The position numbers and the translations under genes are program-made. Source: Planktosalinus lacus (GTDB lineage: Bacteria; Bacteroidota; Bacteroidia; Flavobacteriales; Flavobacteriaceae). From it: a stretch of DNA of 64,000 bases. Positions within the stretch are counted from its first letter, which is position 1. Every line of letters starts with the position of its first letter. The stretch covers positions 124,001 to 188,000 of the forward strand of contig NZ_BMGK01000001.1 of NCBI RefSeq assembly GCF_014640155.1. The letters run 5' to 3'. The notes beneath the pieces were generated by a model. It had not been told where the DNA came from, did not search any database, and worked only from the letters and a program-made list of their open reading frames with translations. Positions 54,814 through 63,821 of this stretch are shown here, piece after piece.

Positions 54814-55150
54814 GATACCAAAAGTATATCAAATTATGTAGAATTATTAAAGTTTTAGATAAAATGCCTTTTAAGACGATGAAAGTATAAAACTTTGAAG
54901 ATTTTGTAAGTTTTTTAGTTTCAATGGAAAACATTTTAACTGAATACAAATAAAAAAAGGTAAACGAGAGTTTACCTTTTTTTGCCCCAAATCTACCATG
55001 AACTTAACCTACTTATGCTATGGTATATTCAAATATATTTCAAATAATTAAATTATAATCTCACTAAATCAAGTTTTAGATTAAAATCTAAAAACATCGA
55101 TAAAAGGTAATATTTTATAGGAATTAAGTAAGAAAAAATAAAACTAATTT
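54814..55150. other. AT-rich intergenic region around the duplicated elements
   Basis: The 429-bp gap between the dismutase and purF genes contains the two 77-bp elements and otherwise AT-rich DNA. I see no open reading frame, tRNA or clear promoter in the rest. Confidence 0.6.
54948..55024. repeat. Duplicated structured element, copy 2
   Basis: Second copy of the 77-bp unit. The terminator stem is GGTAAAC (54959-54965), loop GAGA, GTTTACC (54970-54976): relative to copy 1 a G:C pair has become T:A by matched changes on both sides and the loop stays a GNRA type. The second hairpin is ACCATG (54995-55000) with TATGGT (55019-55024), where the A to G change gives a G:U pair in RNA. Weaker likeness continues beyond the unit (gttttagat near 54852 and 55072). 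Confidence 0.8.
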
Positions 55151-57049
55151 TTAATACGCTCTTTCTTTATTTCCTTCAAAAAAGTTTATGAAAGCTTTAT
55201 TTACAACTCTGTTTCCTCCAGGTGTTGGGTAATCTCCTGTAAAATACCAATCACCTAAATTATTTGGACAGGCTTTGTGGAGGTTGTCTACGGTTTGAAA
55301 TATTAATTTAACTTCAGCTTTAATTGATTCGTTGCCAATTAGCTGTGCAATTTTATCAGAAATTTCCTGATCAGCGAATGGACTATAAATTTCTTTTACA
55401 AAATTTACCACTTCATCATCATTTAATTTTTCCTGAAGCTTGCATTTTTCATATACATCTTGAATCGTTTTTTCATTTCCAGCTTCTTTTAAAAGTTCAA
55501 GGGCAGCTTCAAAAGCAATTAGGTTTTCAAGCCGTGCCATATCAATGCCGTAACAATCAGGATATCTTATCTGAGGGGCACTGGAGACAACCACAATTTG
55601 TTTGGGATTTAATCGGTCAAGTATTTTCAAAATACTTTTTTTCAAAGTGGTTCCTCTTACGATACTGTCATCAATGATAACTAAATTGTCTTCAGGCTTG
55701 ATGACCCCATAGGTCACGTCATAAACGTGTGCAACCAAATCATCTCTGCTACTGTCTTCAGTGATAAAGGTCCTTAGTTTGACATCTTTAACAGCAATTT
55801 TTTCAGTTCGTAATTTATAGGATTGAATTTGTTGAAGCTTTTTCTCAGTTAAATTTCCTTGTTCTTTAAGAATGGCTTCATTTTTTTGTTTGTTCAATTC
55901 ATCTTGAGCAGCTTCAACCAATCCATAGAAGGAGGTTTCAGCAGTATTGGGAATATATGAAAACACTGTTTTCTGAGTATCATATTTAATTGCTTCCAAA
56001 ACTTTTGGCATTAACAGCCGCCCCAACTCTTTTCGCTCCTGATAAATTTCTGCGTCACTTCCTCGTGAAAAATAAATGCGCTCAAACGAACATGATTTTT
56101 TTTGTAATGGCTCCAGTACTTTTTCAATTGAAAAATCACCAGACTTTTTTACTATTAATGCACAGCCCGGGTCCAGCTCATGTACGTCTTCAAAAGGAAC
56201 ATTAAATACCGTTTGAATTACAGGGCGTTCTGAAGCTACGACCACTACTTCATCATCTTTGTAGTAATAGGTGGGTCTGATACCAGCAGGGTCTCTTAAT
56301 ACAAACGAGTCTCCGTGTCCAATTAGTCCGGCCATAGCATAACCTCCATCCCAATCTTTGGAAGATTTTTTTAAAATCTTAGCGATATTGAGTTTTTTTG
56401 CAATATAGGGTGAAGCTTCAACTTTTGAAAAGCCTTTAGACTTTGCTTTTTTGTATAATTTAGCAACGGCATCATCCAAAAAGTGACCTATCTTTTCCAT
56501 AACAGTAATGGTGTCTGCTTTTTCTTTTGGATGCATTCCCAGGTTAATCAAATTGTTGAAAAGCTGGGTGGTATTGGTCATATTAAAGTTTCCGGCAATA
56601 ATTAAGTTGCGATGCATCCAGTTATTTTGACGCATAAAAGGGTGTACGTTTTCAACACTATTTTTTCCAAAAGTGCCATACCTTACGTGCCCCAATAAAA
56701 GCTCTCCAATAAAGGGTAGATTTCTTTTCTGAGCAGCCACATCGTTTATATATTCAGGATGCTCAGTAAATGCAGTATTTATTTCGTTGTTTATATGTGT
56801 AAAGATGTCCTGAATGGGCTGTGCAGCATTTGACCTTTTACGGCTTATGTACCTGTTTCCTGGTTCTGCATCCAGTTTGATACTTGCAATTCCGGCACCA
56901 TCCTGCCCCCGATTGTGCTGTTTTTCCATCATTAAGTACATTTTATTGACACCATAAAATGCAGTACCATATTTTTCATGATAATATTCAAGGGGTTTAA
57001 GGAGTCTGATGAGTGCAATACCGCACTCGTGTTTTAACACATCACTCAT
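55151..57049 (-). CDS. purF: Amidophosphoribosyltransferase (PurF type), long form
   Basis: A 632-residue class II glutamine amidotransferase. It begins MSDVLKHECGIALIRLL; C9 would become the N-terminal nucleophile after removal of residues 1-8. HNRGQDGAGIAS and GHVRYGTFG are glutaminase motifs, and VIIDDSIVRGTT is the PRPP-binding loop. It makes phosphoribosylamine, the first step of purine synthesis. It is about 120 residues longer than the E. coli enzyme, with extra sequence after the glutaminase domain (ELNKQKNEAILKEQGNLTEK) and at the C-terminus; this form is, from memory, usual in Bacteroidetes. Confidence 0.9.
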   Translation of the reverse strand: MSDVLKHECGIALIRLLKPLEYYHEKYGTAFYGVNKMYLMMEKQHNRGQDGAGIASIKLDAEPGNRYISRKRSNAAQPIQDIFTHINNEINTAFTEHPEYINDVAAQKRNLPFIGELLLGHVRYGTFGKNSVENVHPFMRQNNWMHRNLIIAGNFNMTNTTQLFNNLINLGMHPKEKADTITVMEKIGHFLDDAVAKLYKKAKSKGFSKVEASPYIAKKLNIAKILKKSSKDWDGGYAMAGLIGHGDSFVLRDPAGIRPTYYYKDDEVVVVASERPVIQTVFNVPFEDVHELDPGCALIVKKSGDFSIEKVLEPLQKKSCSFERIYFSRGSDAEIYQERKELGRLLMPKVLEAIKYDTQKTVFSYIPNTAETSFYGLVEAAQDELNKQKNEAILKEQGNLTEKKLQQIQSYKLRTEKIAVKDVKLRTFITEDSSRDDLVAHVYDVTYGVIKPEDNLVIIDDSIVRGTTLKKSILKILDRLNPKQIVVVSSAPQIRYPDCYGIDMARLENLIAFEAALELLKEAGNEKTIQDVYEKCKLQEKLNDDEVVNFVKEIYSPFADQEISDKIAQLIGNESIKAEVKLIFQTVDNLHKACPNNLGDWYFTGDYPTPGGNRVVNKAFINFFEGNKERAY

Positions 57050-57081
57050 AGAAGTACTTATTGGGATTTATAGAATTAAAA

Positions 57082-57102
57082 ACGCTCCAAAATTTGGAGC
57101 GT
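57082..57102 (-). terminator. Intrinsic terminator, between purF and the PfkB kinase gene
   Basis: ACGCTCCAAA (57082-57091) and TTTGGAGCGT (57093-57102) form a near-perfect palindrome. On the minus strand it is followed by TTTTTAATTC. Since the PfkB gene ends at 57107, its transcription direction puts this hairpin between its start-distal end and purF only if read from upstream purF; on the minus strand purF lies upstream of it, so it ends the part of the transcript before the kinase or leaves the kinase to its own promoter. Confidence 0.55.
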
Positions 57103-57106
57103 ATGT

Positions 57107-58033
57107 TTATGATAATTTTATTTCAAATTGAGTTAAACTTTTAAATTGCTTAAGGCGTTTTTGAAGTTCTGCTTTCGTCAGGCTTTGCATTCGTTCTGTG
57201 CCAAATTTTTCGACACAAAATGAAGCCAGTGTTGAGCCATAAATGACGGCATTTTTCATATTATCAAAACTCAAATCATTTGTTTTGGACAAATAGCCTG
57301 CAAAACCACCTGCAAAAGTGTCGCCGGCACCTGTTGGATCAAACACTTCTTCAAGCGGAAGTGCCGGAGCAAAGAAGATTTCTTCTTCGTGAAAAAGCAA
57401 TGCACCGTGCTCTCCTTTTTTGATGACAACATATTTTGGACCCATTTGCTGAATTTTTCTTGCTGCAACAACTAGTGAGTATTCTCCGGTCAATTGTCGT
57501 GCCTCTTCATCATTAATAGTAATTACGTCAACCTTTGAGATAACTTCTTTAAGTAAATCCATTGTGTTGTCCATCCAAAAATTCATGGTATCGAGGATGA
57601 TCAATTTTGGCATTTCAGCCATTTGCTCAATAACACTCAACTGAACCGCCGGATGTAAATTACCAAGCATTACGATTTCGGCATCTTTGTATTGAGCGGG
57701 CACTTTTGGGTTAAAATCTGCCAACACATTGAGTTGTGTGTCCAGCGTGTCTCTTGAATTAAGATCATTTTTATACTTTCCGCTCCAAAAAAATGTTTTT
57801 CCATCTTTAACAATTTCCAGCGCTGTAAGGTCGATATTTTTATCTTTTAGTAATGTGAGGTATTCTTGAGGAAAATCACCCCCAACTACCGATACAATTG
57901 CAGCATCTATATTAAATTGTGATGCAGCAAGACCAATGTATGTGGCGGCACCACCCAGTATTTTATCGGTTTTGCCGAAAGGAGTTTCAATGGCATCAAA
58001 AGCGACCGTCCCGACAATTACTAATTTTTGCAT
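57107..58033 (-). CDS. PfkB-family carbohydrate kinase
   Basis: A 308-residue ribokinase-fold protein. The N-terminal signature is GGAATYIGLAASQF and the catalytic motif is DPTGAGDTFAGGFAG, with its Asp as general base. WSGKYKNDLNSRDTLDTQLN is divided by lid strands. The substrate may be a sugar or a nucleoside (adenosine kinase-like enzymes lie in this group); its position near purF and purN is suggestive of purine salvage but not proof. Confidence 0.88.
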   Translation of the reverse strand: MQKLVIVGTVAFDAIETPFGKTDKILGGAATYIGLAASQFNIDAAIVSVVGGDFPQEYLTLLKDKNIDLTALEIVKDGKTFFWSGKYKNDLNSRDTLDTQLNVLADFNPKVPAQYKDAEIVMLGNLHPAVQLSVIEQMAEMPKLIILDTMNFWMDNTMDLLKEVISKVDVITINDEEARQLTGEYSLVVAARKIQQMGPKYVVIKKGEHGALLFHEEEIFFAPALPLEEVFDPTGAGDTFAGGFAGYLSKTNDLSFDNMKNAVIYGSTLASFCVEKFGTERMQSLTKAELQKRLKQFKSLTQFEIKLS

Positions 58034-58056
58034 TATTGGTAGTTTAAATTAAGGTG

Positions 58057-58064
58057 CAAATATA
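58057..58064 (-). promoter_or_regulatory. Candidate -7 box for the PfkB kinase gene
   Basis: Minus strand TATATTTG, matching TAnnTTTG, 23 bases before the start codon. No TTTG is well placed at -33. Confidence 0.4.
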
Positions 58065-58155
58065 CGGCATTGATAGTTCTCTCTAAAATGCTTTAAGAAT
58101 AAATAAACAGAGTTGTTTTTTGACTTTAACTTAAATCTCACTCTATTTATTAAGC

Positions 58156-58791
58156 TTATTTCCGCCCAAAATCAGCTGGGATTTCTCCCCAGGCTTTGGT
58201 TTCCCATTTTACAATTTTTGTTGCGTAAGTGTTTAGTTTTAACCAATCTTCTGCTCTTAGGATCAACTCAAAAAGTGTTTTATTTTTTGAGTTTTGCTTT
58301 AGCTTGGTGCGGCACTGTTTTGCTTTTACCCAACCCATCGCAATTTTGGAATCTGTATAAATTATGCGGTCGCTGTTGTTTTTTTTCAAATAGGCTAAAC
58401 CGTGTACTAAAGCTAAAAACTCTCCAACATTATTTGTGCCTTGTTGAAAGGGTCCTTGATGAAAAAGTTGTCTATGTGTCTGTGTATCCACACCACGATA
58501 TTCCATTTTTCCGGGGTTTCCACTGGAAGCTGCGTCAACAGCAATCGAGTAGAGGTTGGGTTTCCCATATTTCTCTTTTTCGGCATTTGTAAGACTGTTT
58601 TTTTTACCTCCTTTATTGATGTAGTCATTGTATTCGCCTTCAAAGGCTTTTTTTGCTTCGGCTAAAGTTGAAAACGATTTGTATTGTGCACCTGTAATTC
58701 CTGCAATGGCTTTTTTACAAGTTTCCCAAGAACTATAAATACCTGCGGGATTGCCAAACCAAACTACATAGTGTTTTTGTTTTGTTGCCAT
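58156..58791 (-). CDS. rnhA: Ribonuclease H1 with viroplasmin-type N-terminal domain
   Basis: A 211-residue enzyme. Residues 1-50 are the RNase H1 hybrid-binding domain (HYVVWFGNPAGIYSSWETC, then YKSFSTLAEAKKAF). The catalytic domain has the Asp in AVDAASSGNPGK, the Glu in NNVGEFLALVHGL and the Asp in IIYTDSKIAMGWV. It removes RNA from RNA-DNA hybrids. ATG at 58791 (MATKQKHYVV) is preferred to a start five codons upstream because it matches the family N-terminus. It lies 26 bases after purN on the same strand. Confidence 0.92.
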   Translation of the reverse strand: MATKQKHYVVWFGNPAGIYSSWETCKKAIAGITGAQYKSFSTLAEAKKAFEGEYNDYINKGGKKNSLTNAEKEKYGKPNLYSIAVDAASSGNPGKMEYRGVDTQTHRQLFHQGPFQQGTNNVGEFLALVHGLAYLKKNNSDRIIYTDSKIAMGWVKAKQCRTKLKQNSKNKTLFELILRAEDWLKLNTYATKIVKWETKAWGEIPADFGRK

Positions 58792-58817
58792 AATATTTTC
58801 GCACAAGCGAATATTAT

Positions 58818-59399
58818 TTATTGAAACCCCTCTATTTTAATTTGTTCTTCAATCACTTTTGGAAACCATTTGTATTCCAGTTGGTGAATTTTTGCTGCAA
58901 TGTCTTCAGGGGTGTCGTTTCTTTTAACATCAGTTTTTGATTGAAAAATGATTTTTCCTTCGTCGTAATTTTCATTTACAAAATGTATTGTGATTCCGGT
59001 TTCGGTTTCTTTATTTTCAGCAACAGTCTTGTGCACGCGCATGCCATACATTCCTTTTCCACCATATTTAGGTAAAAGCGCCGGATGGATGTTGATTATT
59101 TTGTTTGGAAAACTTTGTATTATTTTTTGGGGAAACAACAAAAGAAAACCGGCCAGCACAATCCAGTCTATTTGGTGACTTTTCAATGCTTCTTCCACTT
59201 TTGTTGAGTTTTGAAGTTCTTTTTTGGAAAACACACAAACAGGCACATTCAGGCGTTTTGCGCGCTGTATAACCCCCGCGTCTGGGTTGTTTGTTAGCAC
59301 AAGACCTACTTGAGCAATTTTACTATTGTTAAAATAAGTAATTAGGTTTTCGGCATTGCTGCCATTTCCTGATGCAAAAACTGCAATTTGCTTCTTCAT
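58818..59399 (-). CDS. purN: Phosphoribosylglycinamide formyltransferase
   Basis: A 193-residue enzyme. FASGNGSNAENL begins the phosphate-binding region; INIHPALLPKYGGKGMYG holds the catalytic Asn and His, and HFVNENYDEGKII the Asp. It transfers a formyl group from 10-formyltetrahydrofolate to GAR in purine synthesis. It is upstream of rnhA in a two-gene unit and divergent from acpP. Confidence 0.94.
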   Translation of the reverse strand: MKKQIAVFASGNGSNAENLITYFNNSKIAQVGLVLTNNPDAGVIQRAKRLNVPVCVFSKKELQNSTKVEEALKSHQIDWIVLAGFLLLFPQKIIQSFPNKIINIHPALLPKYGGKGMYGMRVHKTVAENKETETGITIHFVNENYDEGKIIFQSKTDVKRNDTPEDIAAKIHQLEYKWFPKVIEEQIKIEGFQ

Positions 59400-59442
59400 T
59401 GTTAAACAATTGATATACGGCTGTTAATGCCTTTCTATGTGA

Positions 59443-59450
59443 CAAAAGTA
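59443..59450 (-). promoter_or_regulatory. Candidate -7 box for purN
   Basis: Minus strand TACTTTTG, a full TAnnTTTG match, 43 bases before the purN start. No clear -33 TTTG. Confidence 0.4.
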
Positions 59451-59514
59451 AAAGAAATAAGGTTGAGTTATCCTAAAAATTATTAAATTAGAGCCACATT
59501 TTGCAACTATCGTG

Positions 59515-59543
59515 TTGTTTTAAATTAAAATATTTTATTTTTG
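59515..59543 (+). promoter_or_regulatory. Promoter of acpP-fabF-rnc
   Basis: TTG at 59515-59517, an 18-base AT-rich spacer, and TATTTTTG at 59536-59543. It predicts a start near 59550 and a 25-base leader before the acpP ATG. Confidence 0.7.
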
Positions 59544-59574
59544 CGACTTATTAAAAATTAAAAAAACAAAAATT

Positions 59575-59808
59575 ATGTCAGACATTGCATCAAGAGTAAA
59601 AGCGATTATCGTAGACAAATTAGGTGTAGACGAAAACGAAGTTGTAACTGAAGCTAGCTTCACTAACGATTTAGGGGCAGACTCATTAGACACTGTTGAG
59701 TTAATCATGGAATTTGAAAAAGAATTTGATATTCAAATACCAGACGATCAAGCTGAAAACATTTCAACTGTAGGTCAAGCAATTTCCTATATAGAAAACG
59801 CAAAATAA
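59575..59808 (+). CDS. acpP: Acyl carrier protein of fatty acid synthesis
   Basis: A 77-residue acidic protein with the phosphopantetheine site S37 in [13 protein letters not shown], the exact housekeeping consensus. It differs clearly from the two carrier proteins of the pigment operon. It leads the common bacterial order acpP-fabF-rnc, with fabF 13 bases downstream. Confidence 0.97.
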   Translation: MSDIASRVKAIIVDKLGVDENEVVTEASFTNDLGADSLDTVELIMEFEKEFDIQIPDDQAENISTVGQAISYIENAK

Positions 59809-59821
59809 GAGATTCTCCATA

Positions 59822-61075
59822 ATGAAATTAAAGCGAGTTGTTGTTACCGGATTAGGTGCTCTTACTCCAATTGGGAACAATATTTCTGAATATTGGGACG
59901 GATTGAAGAATGGGAGGAGTGGCTCAGCGCCCATCACCTATTTTGATGCTGAAAAGTTCAAAACAAAATTCGCTTGCGAACTTAAAAATTTTGTGGCTAC
60001 TGATTATTTTGATAGAAAGGAAGCCAGAAAACTGGATCGATTTGCTCAATATGCATTAGTCGCTTCTGATGAAGCGATTAAAGATGCAAATTTGAATTTA
60101 GATCAAGTTGATAAATTTCGCGTAGGAGTAATTTGGGGAGCAGGAATAGGAGGGCTTGAAACCTTCCAAGATGAAGTGTTAAACTTTGCTGCCGGTGACG
60201 GCACGCCAAGGTTTAACCCTTTTTTCATACCAAAGATGATTGCTGATATTGCACCCGGACATATCTCCATAAAACATGGATTTATGGGGCCAAACTACAC
60301 AACTGTTTCTGCCTGTGCCTCTTCTGCCAATGCCATGATTGATGCACTAAACTACATTCGTTTAGGGCATTGTGATGTTATAGTAACTGGCGGTTCTGAA
60401 GCTGCAGTCACGATGGCCGGAATGGGTGGCTTTAATGCGATGCATGCACTTTCAACCCTAAATGAGACCCCCGAGACAGCTTCAAGACCCTTTGATGCTA
60501 CTCGTGATGGATTTGTTTTAGGGGAAGGGTCAGGGGCGCTTATCCTTGAGGAATATGAACATGCTAAAGCCCGAGGCGCAAAAATTTATGCAGAAGTACT
60601 GGGAGGAGGAATGTCAAGCGATGCTTACCATGTTACTGCACCACACCCTGACGGAATAGGAGTTGAACGGGTCATGCTCAATTGCTTAAACGATGCAGGT
60701 ATCTCTGCAGACGAAGTAGATGCCATCAATACTCATGGAACTTCAACACCCCTGGGAGACGTAGCTGAATTAAAAGCAATTTCTAAAATATTTGGTGCAC
60801 ATGCCAACAAGATTAATATCAATTCAACAAAATCTATGACAGGACATTTGTTGGGAGCAGCCGGTGCTATTGAAGCAATAGCATCAATCCTTGCAATGGA
60901 ACACAGTTTGGTACCTCCAACAATAAACCACACGACTGTTGATGAAAACATTGATCCATCACTTAACCTTACTTTAAACAAGGCACAAGAAAGAGAGGTT
61001 AATGTAGCGATGAGTAATACATTTGGCTTTGGAGGTCACAATGCCTGTATTCTCTTTAGAAAGATTGAACAGTAA
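59822..61075 (+). CDS. fabF: 3-oxoacyl-ACP synthase II
   Basis: A 417-residue ketosynthase of fatty acid synthesis. The nucleophile is C165 (SACASSANA), with His residues in NTHGTSTPLGD and KSMTGHLLGAAG. Length, N-terminus (KRVVVTGLGALTPIG) and context with acpP and rnc identify it as the housekeeping FabF. It offers an internal comparison for the six ketosynthase-fold proteins of the pigment operon. Confidence 0.97.
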   Translation: MKLKRVVVTGLGALTPIGNNISEYWDGLKNGRSGSAPITYFDAEKFKTKFACELKNFVATDYFDRKEARKLDRFAQYALVASDEAIKDANLNLDQVDKFRVGVIWGAGIGGLETFQDEVLNFAAGDGTPRFNPFFIPKMIADIAPGHISIKHGFMGPNYTTVSACASSANAMIDALNYIRLGHCDVIVTGGSEAAVTMAGMGGFNAMHALSTLNETPETASRPFDATRDGFVLGEGSGALILEEYEHAKARGAKIYAEVLGGGMSSDAYHVTAPHPDGIGVERVMLNCLNDAGISADEVDAINTHGTSTPLGDVAELKAISKIFGAHANKININSTKSMTGHLLGAAGAIEAIASILAMEHSLVPPTINHTTVDENIDPSLNLTLNKAQEREVNVAMSNTFGFGGHNACILFRKIEQ

Positions 61076-61083
61076 GCTGATTA

Positions 61084-61836
61084 ATGAGTTCAATTCGAAA
61101 CATATTTAATTCCCGTTCCGATAAGGACGGGAATTTTTTTCGTGAAATAAAGAATATCATTGGGTTCAAACCGGGAACTATTTCAATTTATGAAATGGCG
61201 TTTACCCATCGTTCCACAAATATTAAAGACAGTAAAGGCGACATATTAAACTATGAACGTCTTGAGTTTTTAGGCGATGCTATACTGGGAGCTGTGATTG
61301 CAGCTCATCTTTTCAAAAAAGTGCCTTCAGGTAATGAAGGCTATCTTACTAAGATGAGGTCTAAAGTCGTGAGTCGTGAGCATCTCAACGAGCTGGGAAG
61401 AGACCTTGATCTGATTAGGTTTATAAGATCATCAATTCCTATTGAAAGTTTTGGTCAAAACATTCATGGTAATATATTTGAGGCACTTGTTGGAGCTATT
61501 TATTTGGATAAAGGTTTTAAATCCTGTGAAAAATTTATTCAAAAGAGAGTGATAAAACCTTATGTAGATATAGAAAAGCTGGAGGGTAAAATAATCAGCT
61601 ATAAGAGTAATTTGATTGAATGGTGTCAAAAAAACAAAAAGAAATTTGATTATTTGGTTTATGATGACACCGGTAACGATACCGTAAAGCATTTTGCCGT
61701 AAAATTGAAAATTGAAGACAAAGTAGTTGCCAAGGCCAGGGCAACTTCAAAGAAAAAAGCAGAAGAGCGCGCCTCAAAAAGAGCTTATTACAAGCTTCAA
61801 AGAAAAATTGAAAAGGAAGACTCTGCTTCCAATTAA
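61084..61836 (+). CDS. rnc: Ribonuclease III
   Basis: A 250-residue endonuclease of double-stranded RNA. The signature NYERLEFLGDAILG is at 57-70, the second acidic cluster is in NIFEALVGAIYLD, and the C-terminal double-stranded-RNA-binding domain ends with ARATSKKKAEERASKRAY. It processes rRNA precursors and regulatory RNA. It starts eight bases after fabF. Confidence 0.96.
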   Translation: MSSIRNIFNSRSDKDGNFFREIKNIIGFKPGTISIYEMAFTHRSTNIKDSKGDILNYERLEFLGDAILGAVIAAHLFKKVPSGNEGYLTKMRSKVVSREHLNELGRDLDLIRFIRSSIPIESFGQNIHGNIFEALVGAIYLDKGFKSCEKFIQKRVIKPYVDIEKLEGKIISYKSNLIEWCQKNKKKFDYLVYDDTGNDTVKHFAVKLKIEDKVVAKARATSKKKAEERASKRAYYKLQRKIEKEDSASN

Positions 61837-61908
61837 TGTAAATTTAATTTAAATATCATATCATAAAATTTTGAACGTGTATCTTTACATTCTTCAAATG
61901 TCAAGAAT

Positions 61909-62388
61909 ATGCAGCGCCACAATCTCAATTTTACCTTGGAAGAAGAGTTTTTGCTCATTGCAATTCACAGCAACATTGAAGCACACACTTTGGCTTTTTT
62001 AATCAATAAATTTTTAAATATTAGTTTAAAAAGAAAAAGACACGATCTTGATTTTATTAAGCGTGATACACACATCACATATCCTATTTTTGAATATATT
62101 GACACAAATAGTGAAACTATTTATTACCTTATAGCAAATAAGTGTAAAACTCAAACCGAAAAAGTAACCAGTGCAGGAAGTTTATTTGCTTCAGAAACTG
62201 AAGAAAAAACACATTATTTAGTACCTGAATACAAGCAAACGGATTTCCTTTTAAAAGTAGTTTTTGACGATTGTGTAATTAGTGATCAAAAAGCACTAGC
62301 CGAACTTTCCAGAATCCCCAAAATATCTACTTATTATGAAATCGACCAAAATAAATTAAAGTCTAAACAAAATTTAAATTTTGACTAA
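61909..62388 (+). CDS. IPExxxVDY-family protein
   Basis: A 159-residue protein of unknown function belonging to a small Bacteroidetes family named for a C-terminal motif; here it reads IPKISTYYEID near 136-146. The N-terminal part (FTLEEEFLLIAIHSNIEAHTLAF, cut here between helix turns) predicts a helical start. It is directly adjacent to pyk with no gap, the usual position for this family as I remember it. It may regulate or assist pyruvate kinase, but that is speculation. Confidence 0.85.
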   Translation: MQRHNLNFTLEEEFLLIAIHSNIEAHTLAFLINKFLNISLKRKRHDLDFIKRDTHITYPIFEYIDTNSETIYYLIANKCKTQTEKVTSAGSLFASETEEKTHYLVPEYKQTDFLLKVVFDDCVISDQKALAELSRIPKISTYYEIDQNKLKSKQNLNFD

Positions 62389-63816
62389 ATGCCGAATAGA
62401 AAAAAAACAAAAATAGTAGCTACACTGGGTCCTGCAACACAAAGCAAAGAAACCATCAGAGAAATGATTCTTGCAGGTGTTGATGTCTTCAGAATTAATT
62501 TTTCACATGCTAATTACACCAATGTATTAGAACGAATTCAAACCATCAGAGAAATTGGCAAGACACTCAATTTTACACCAGCAATTTTGGCTGATTTGCA
62601 AGGGCCTAAGCTAAGAGTCGGTATGATGAAAGAAGAGGTGATTGTGAAACCGGGAGATGAAATTCTTTTTTGCACAGGAGAGGAGTTTGAAGGAAATGCC
62701 AAACGAGTCTATATGAACTATGACACTTTCCCTAAAGATGTAAATGTTGGGGAGATGATACTTTTAGATGATGGTAAGTTGCATTTTCAGGTAATTTCAA
62801 CCAATAAAAAAGATGAAGTAAAAGCAAAAGTTCTTCAAGGAGGCCCCTTACGATCTAAGAAAGGAGTGAATCTTCCAAATACAAAAATTTCACTTCCGGC
62901 AATGACCGAAAAAGATATTGAAGATGCGAAATTTGCTATCAAACAAGAAGTTGATTGGATTGCATTGTCTTTTGTTAGAGATGCAGAAGACCTTCAAATA
63001 CTCAATAATTTAATTAAAGAGCATGCTGCTTTTAAAATTCCGGTTATTGCTAAAATTGAAAAGCCGGAAGCAGTTAAAAACATCAAAAGAATCATCGCCT
63101 ATTGTGATGGATTGATGGTTGCAAGAGGTGATTTGGGTGTAGAAATTCCAGCGAATGAAGTGCCTCTCATTCAAAAAGAACTGGTGCTGGTAGCAAAACA
63201 AGCCAGAATTCCTGTCATTATTGCCACCCAAATGATGGAAACAATGATTACCTCACTCACCCCAACCAGAGCTGAAGTAAATGACGTTGCCAACTCTGTG
63301 ATGGATGGAGCCGATGCGGTTATGCTTTCTGGAGAGACATCAATTGGAAATTACCCAGTGCAAGTTATTGAGACAATGGCGAAAATTTTGAAAAGTGTTG
63401 AAAATTCAAAACTTATAAGAGTCCCTCAAGAACCACCACAAATAAAAACTATAAGATACATAACCAAATCGGTATGTTATCACGCCGCATTGATGGCCAA
63501 TGAAATTGAAGCAAAAGCCATATGTACACTCACAAATAGTGGTTATACCGCCTTTCAAATTTCTGCGTGGAGACCCAATGCTCATATTTTGGTGTTTAGC
63601 TCAAATAAGAATATCATCACGCGAATGAATCTATTGTGGGGAGTTAGAGCTTTTCATTATGATAAATTTGTAAGCACAGATGAAACCATAGAGGATATAA
63701 ACAACATTGCCTGTGAAATGGAATTTGTTGAAAAAGGCGATTATTTAATTAACCTTGCCTCAATGCCTATTCAAGATAAAGGAATGGTAAACACATTGCG
63801 AGTTTCACTTGTCTAG
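62389..63816 (+). CDS. pyk: Pyruvate kinase
   Basis: A 475-residue glycolytic enzyme. KIVATLGPATQS is the N-terminal motif; VDWIALSFVRDAEDL and VIAKIEKPEAV carry the catalytic Lys region, and GLMVARGDLGVEIP and IPVIIATQMMETM complete the barrel. It converts phosphoenolpyruvate and ADP to pyruvate and ATP. It starts directly after the stop of the IPExxxVDY gene and is convergent with dinB. Confidence 0.97.
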   Translation: MPNRKKTKIVATLGPATQSKETIREMILAGVDVFRINFSHANYTNVLERIQTIREIGKTLNFTPAILADLQGPKLRVGMMKEEVIVKPGDEILFCTGEEFEGNAKRVYMNYDTFPKDVNVGEMILLDDGKLHFQVISTNKKDEVKAKVLQGGPLRSKKGVNLPNTKISLPAMTEKDIEDAKFAIKQEVDWIALSFVRDAEDLQILNNLIKEHAAFKIPVIAKIEKPEAVKNIKRIIAYCDGLMVARGDLGVEIPANEVPLIQKELVLVAKQARIPVIIATQMMETMITSLTPTRAEVNDVANSVMDGADAVMLSGETSIGNYPVQVIETMAKILKSVENSKLIRVPQEPPQIKTIRYITKSVCYHAALMANEIEAKAICTLTNSGYTAFQISAWRPNAHILVFSSNKNIITRMNLLWGVRAFHYDKFVSTDETIEDINNIACEMEFVEKGDYLINLASMPIQDKGMVNTLRVSLV

Positions 63817-63821
63817 TATGG

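Noticed and set aside
57082-57102. Reading this hairpin as the terminator of the PfkB kinase gene
   Set aside because: The kinase gene lies at higher coordinates and is read toward lower ones, so it ends at 57107 just before the hairpin; that reading is in fact geometrically possible, and since purF begins at 57049 and is read away from it, the hairpin more simply ends the kinase transcript. The feature entry wording on purF should be taken with this in mind.
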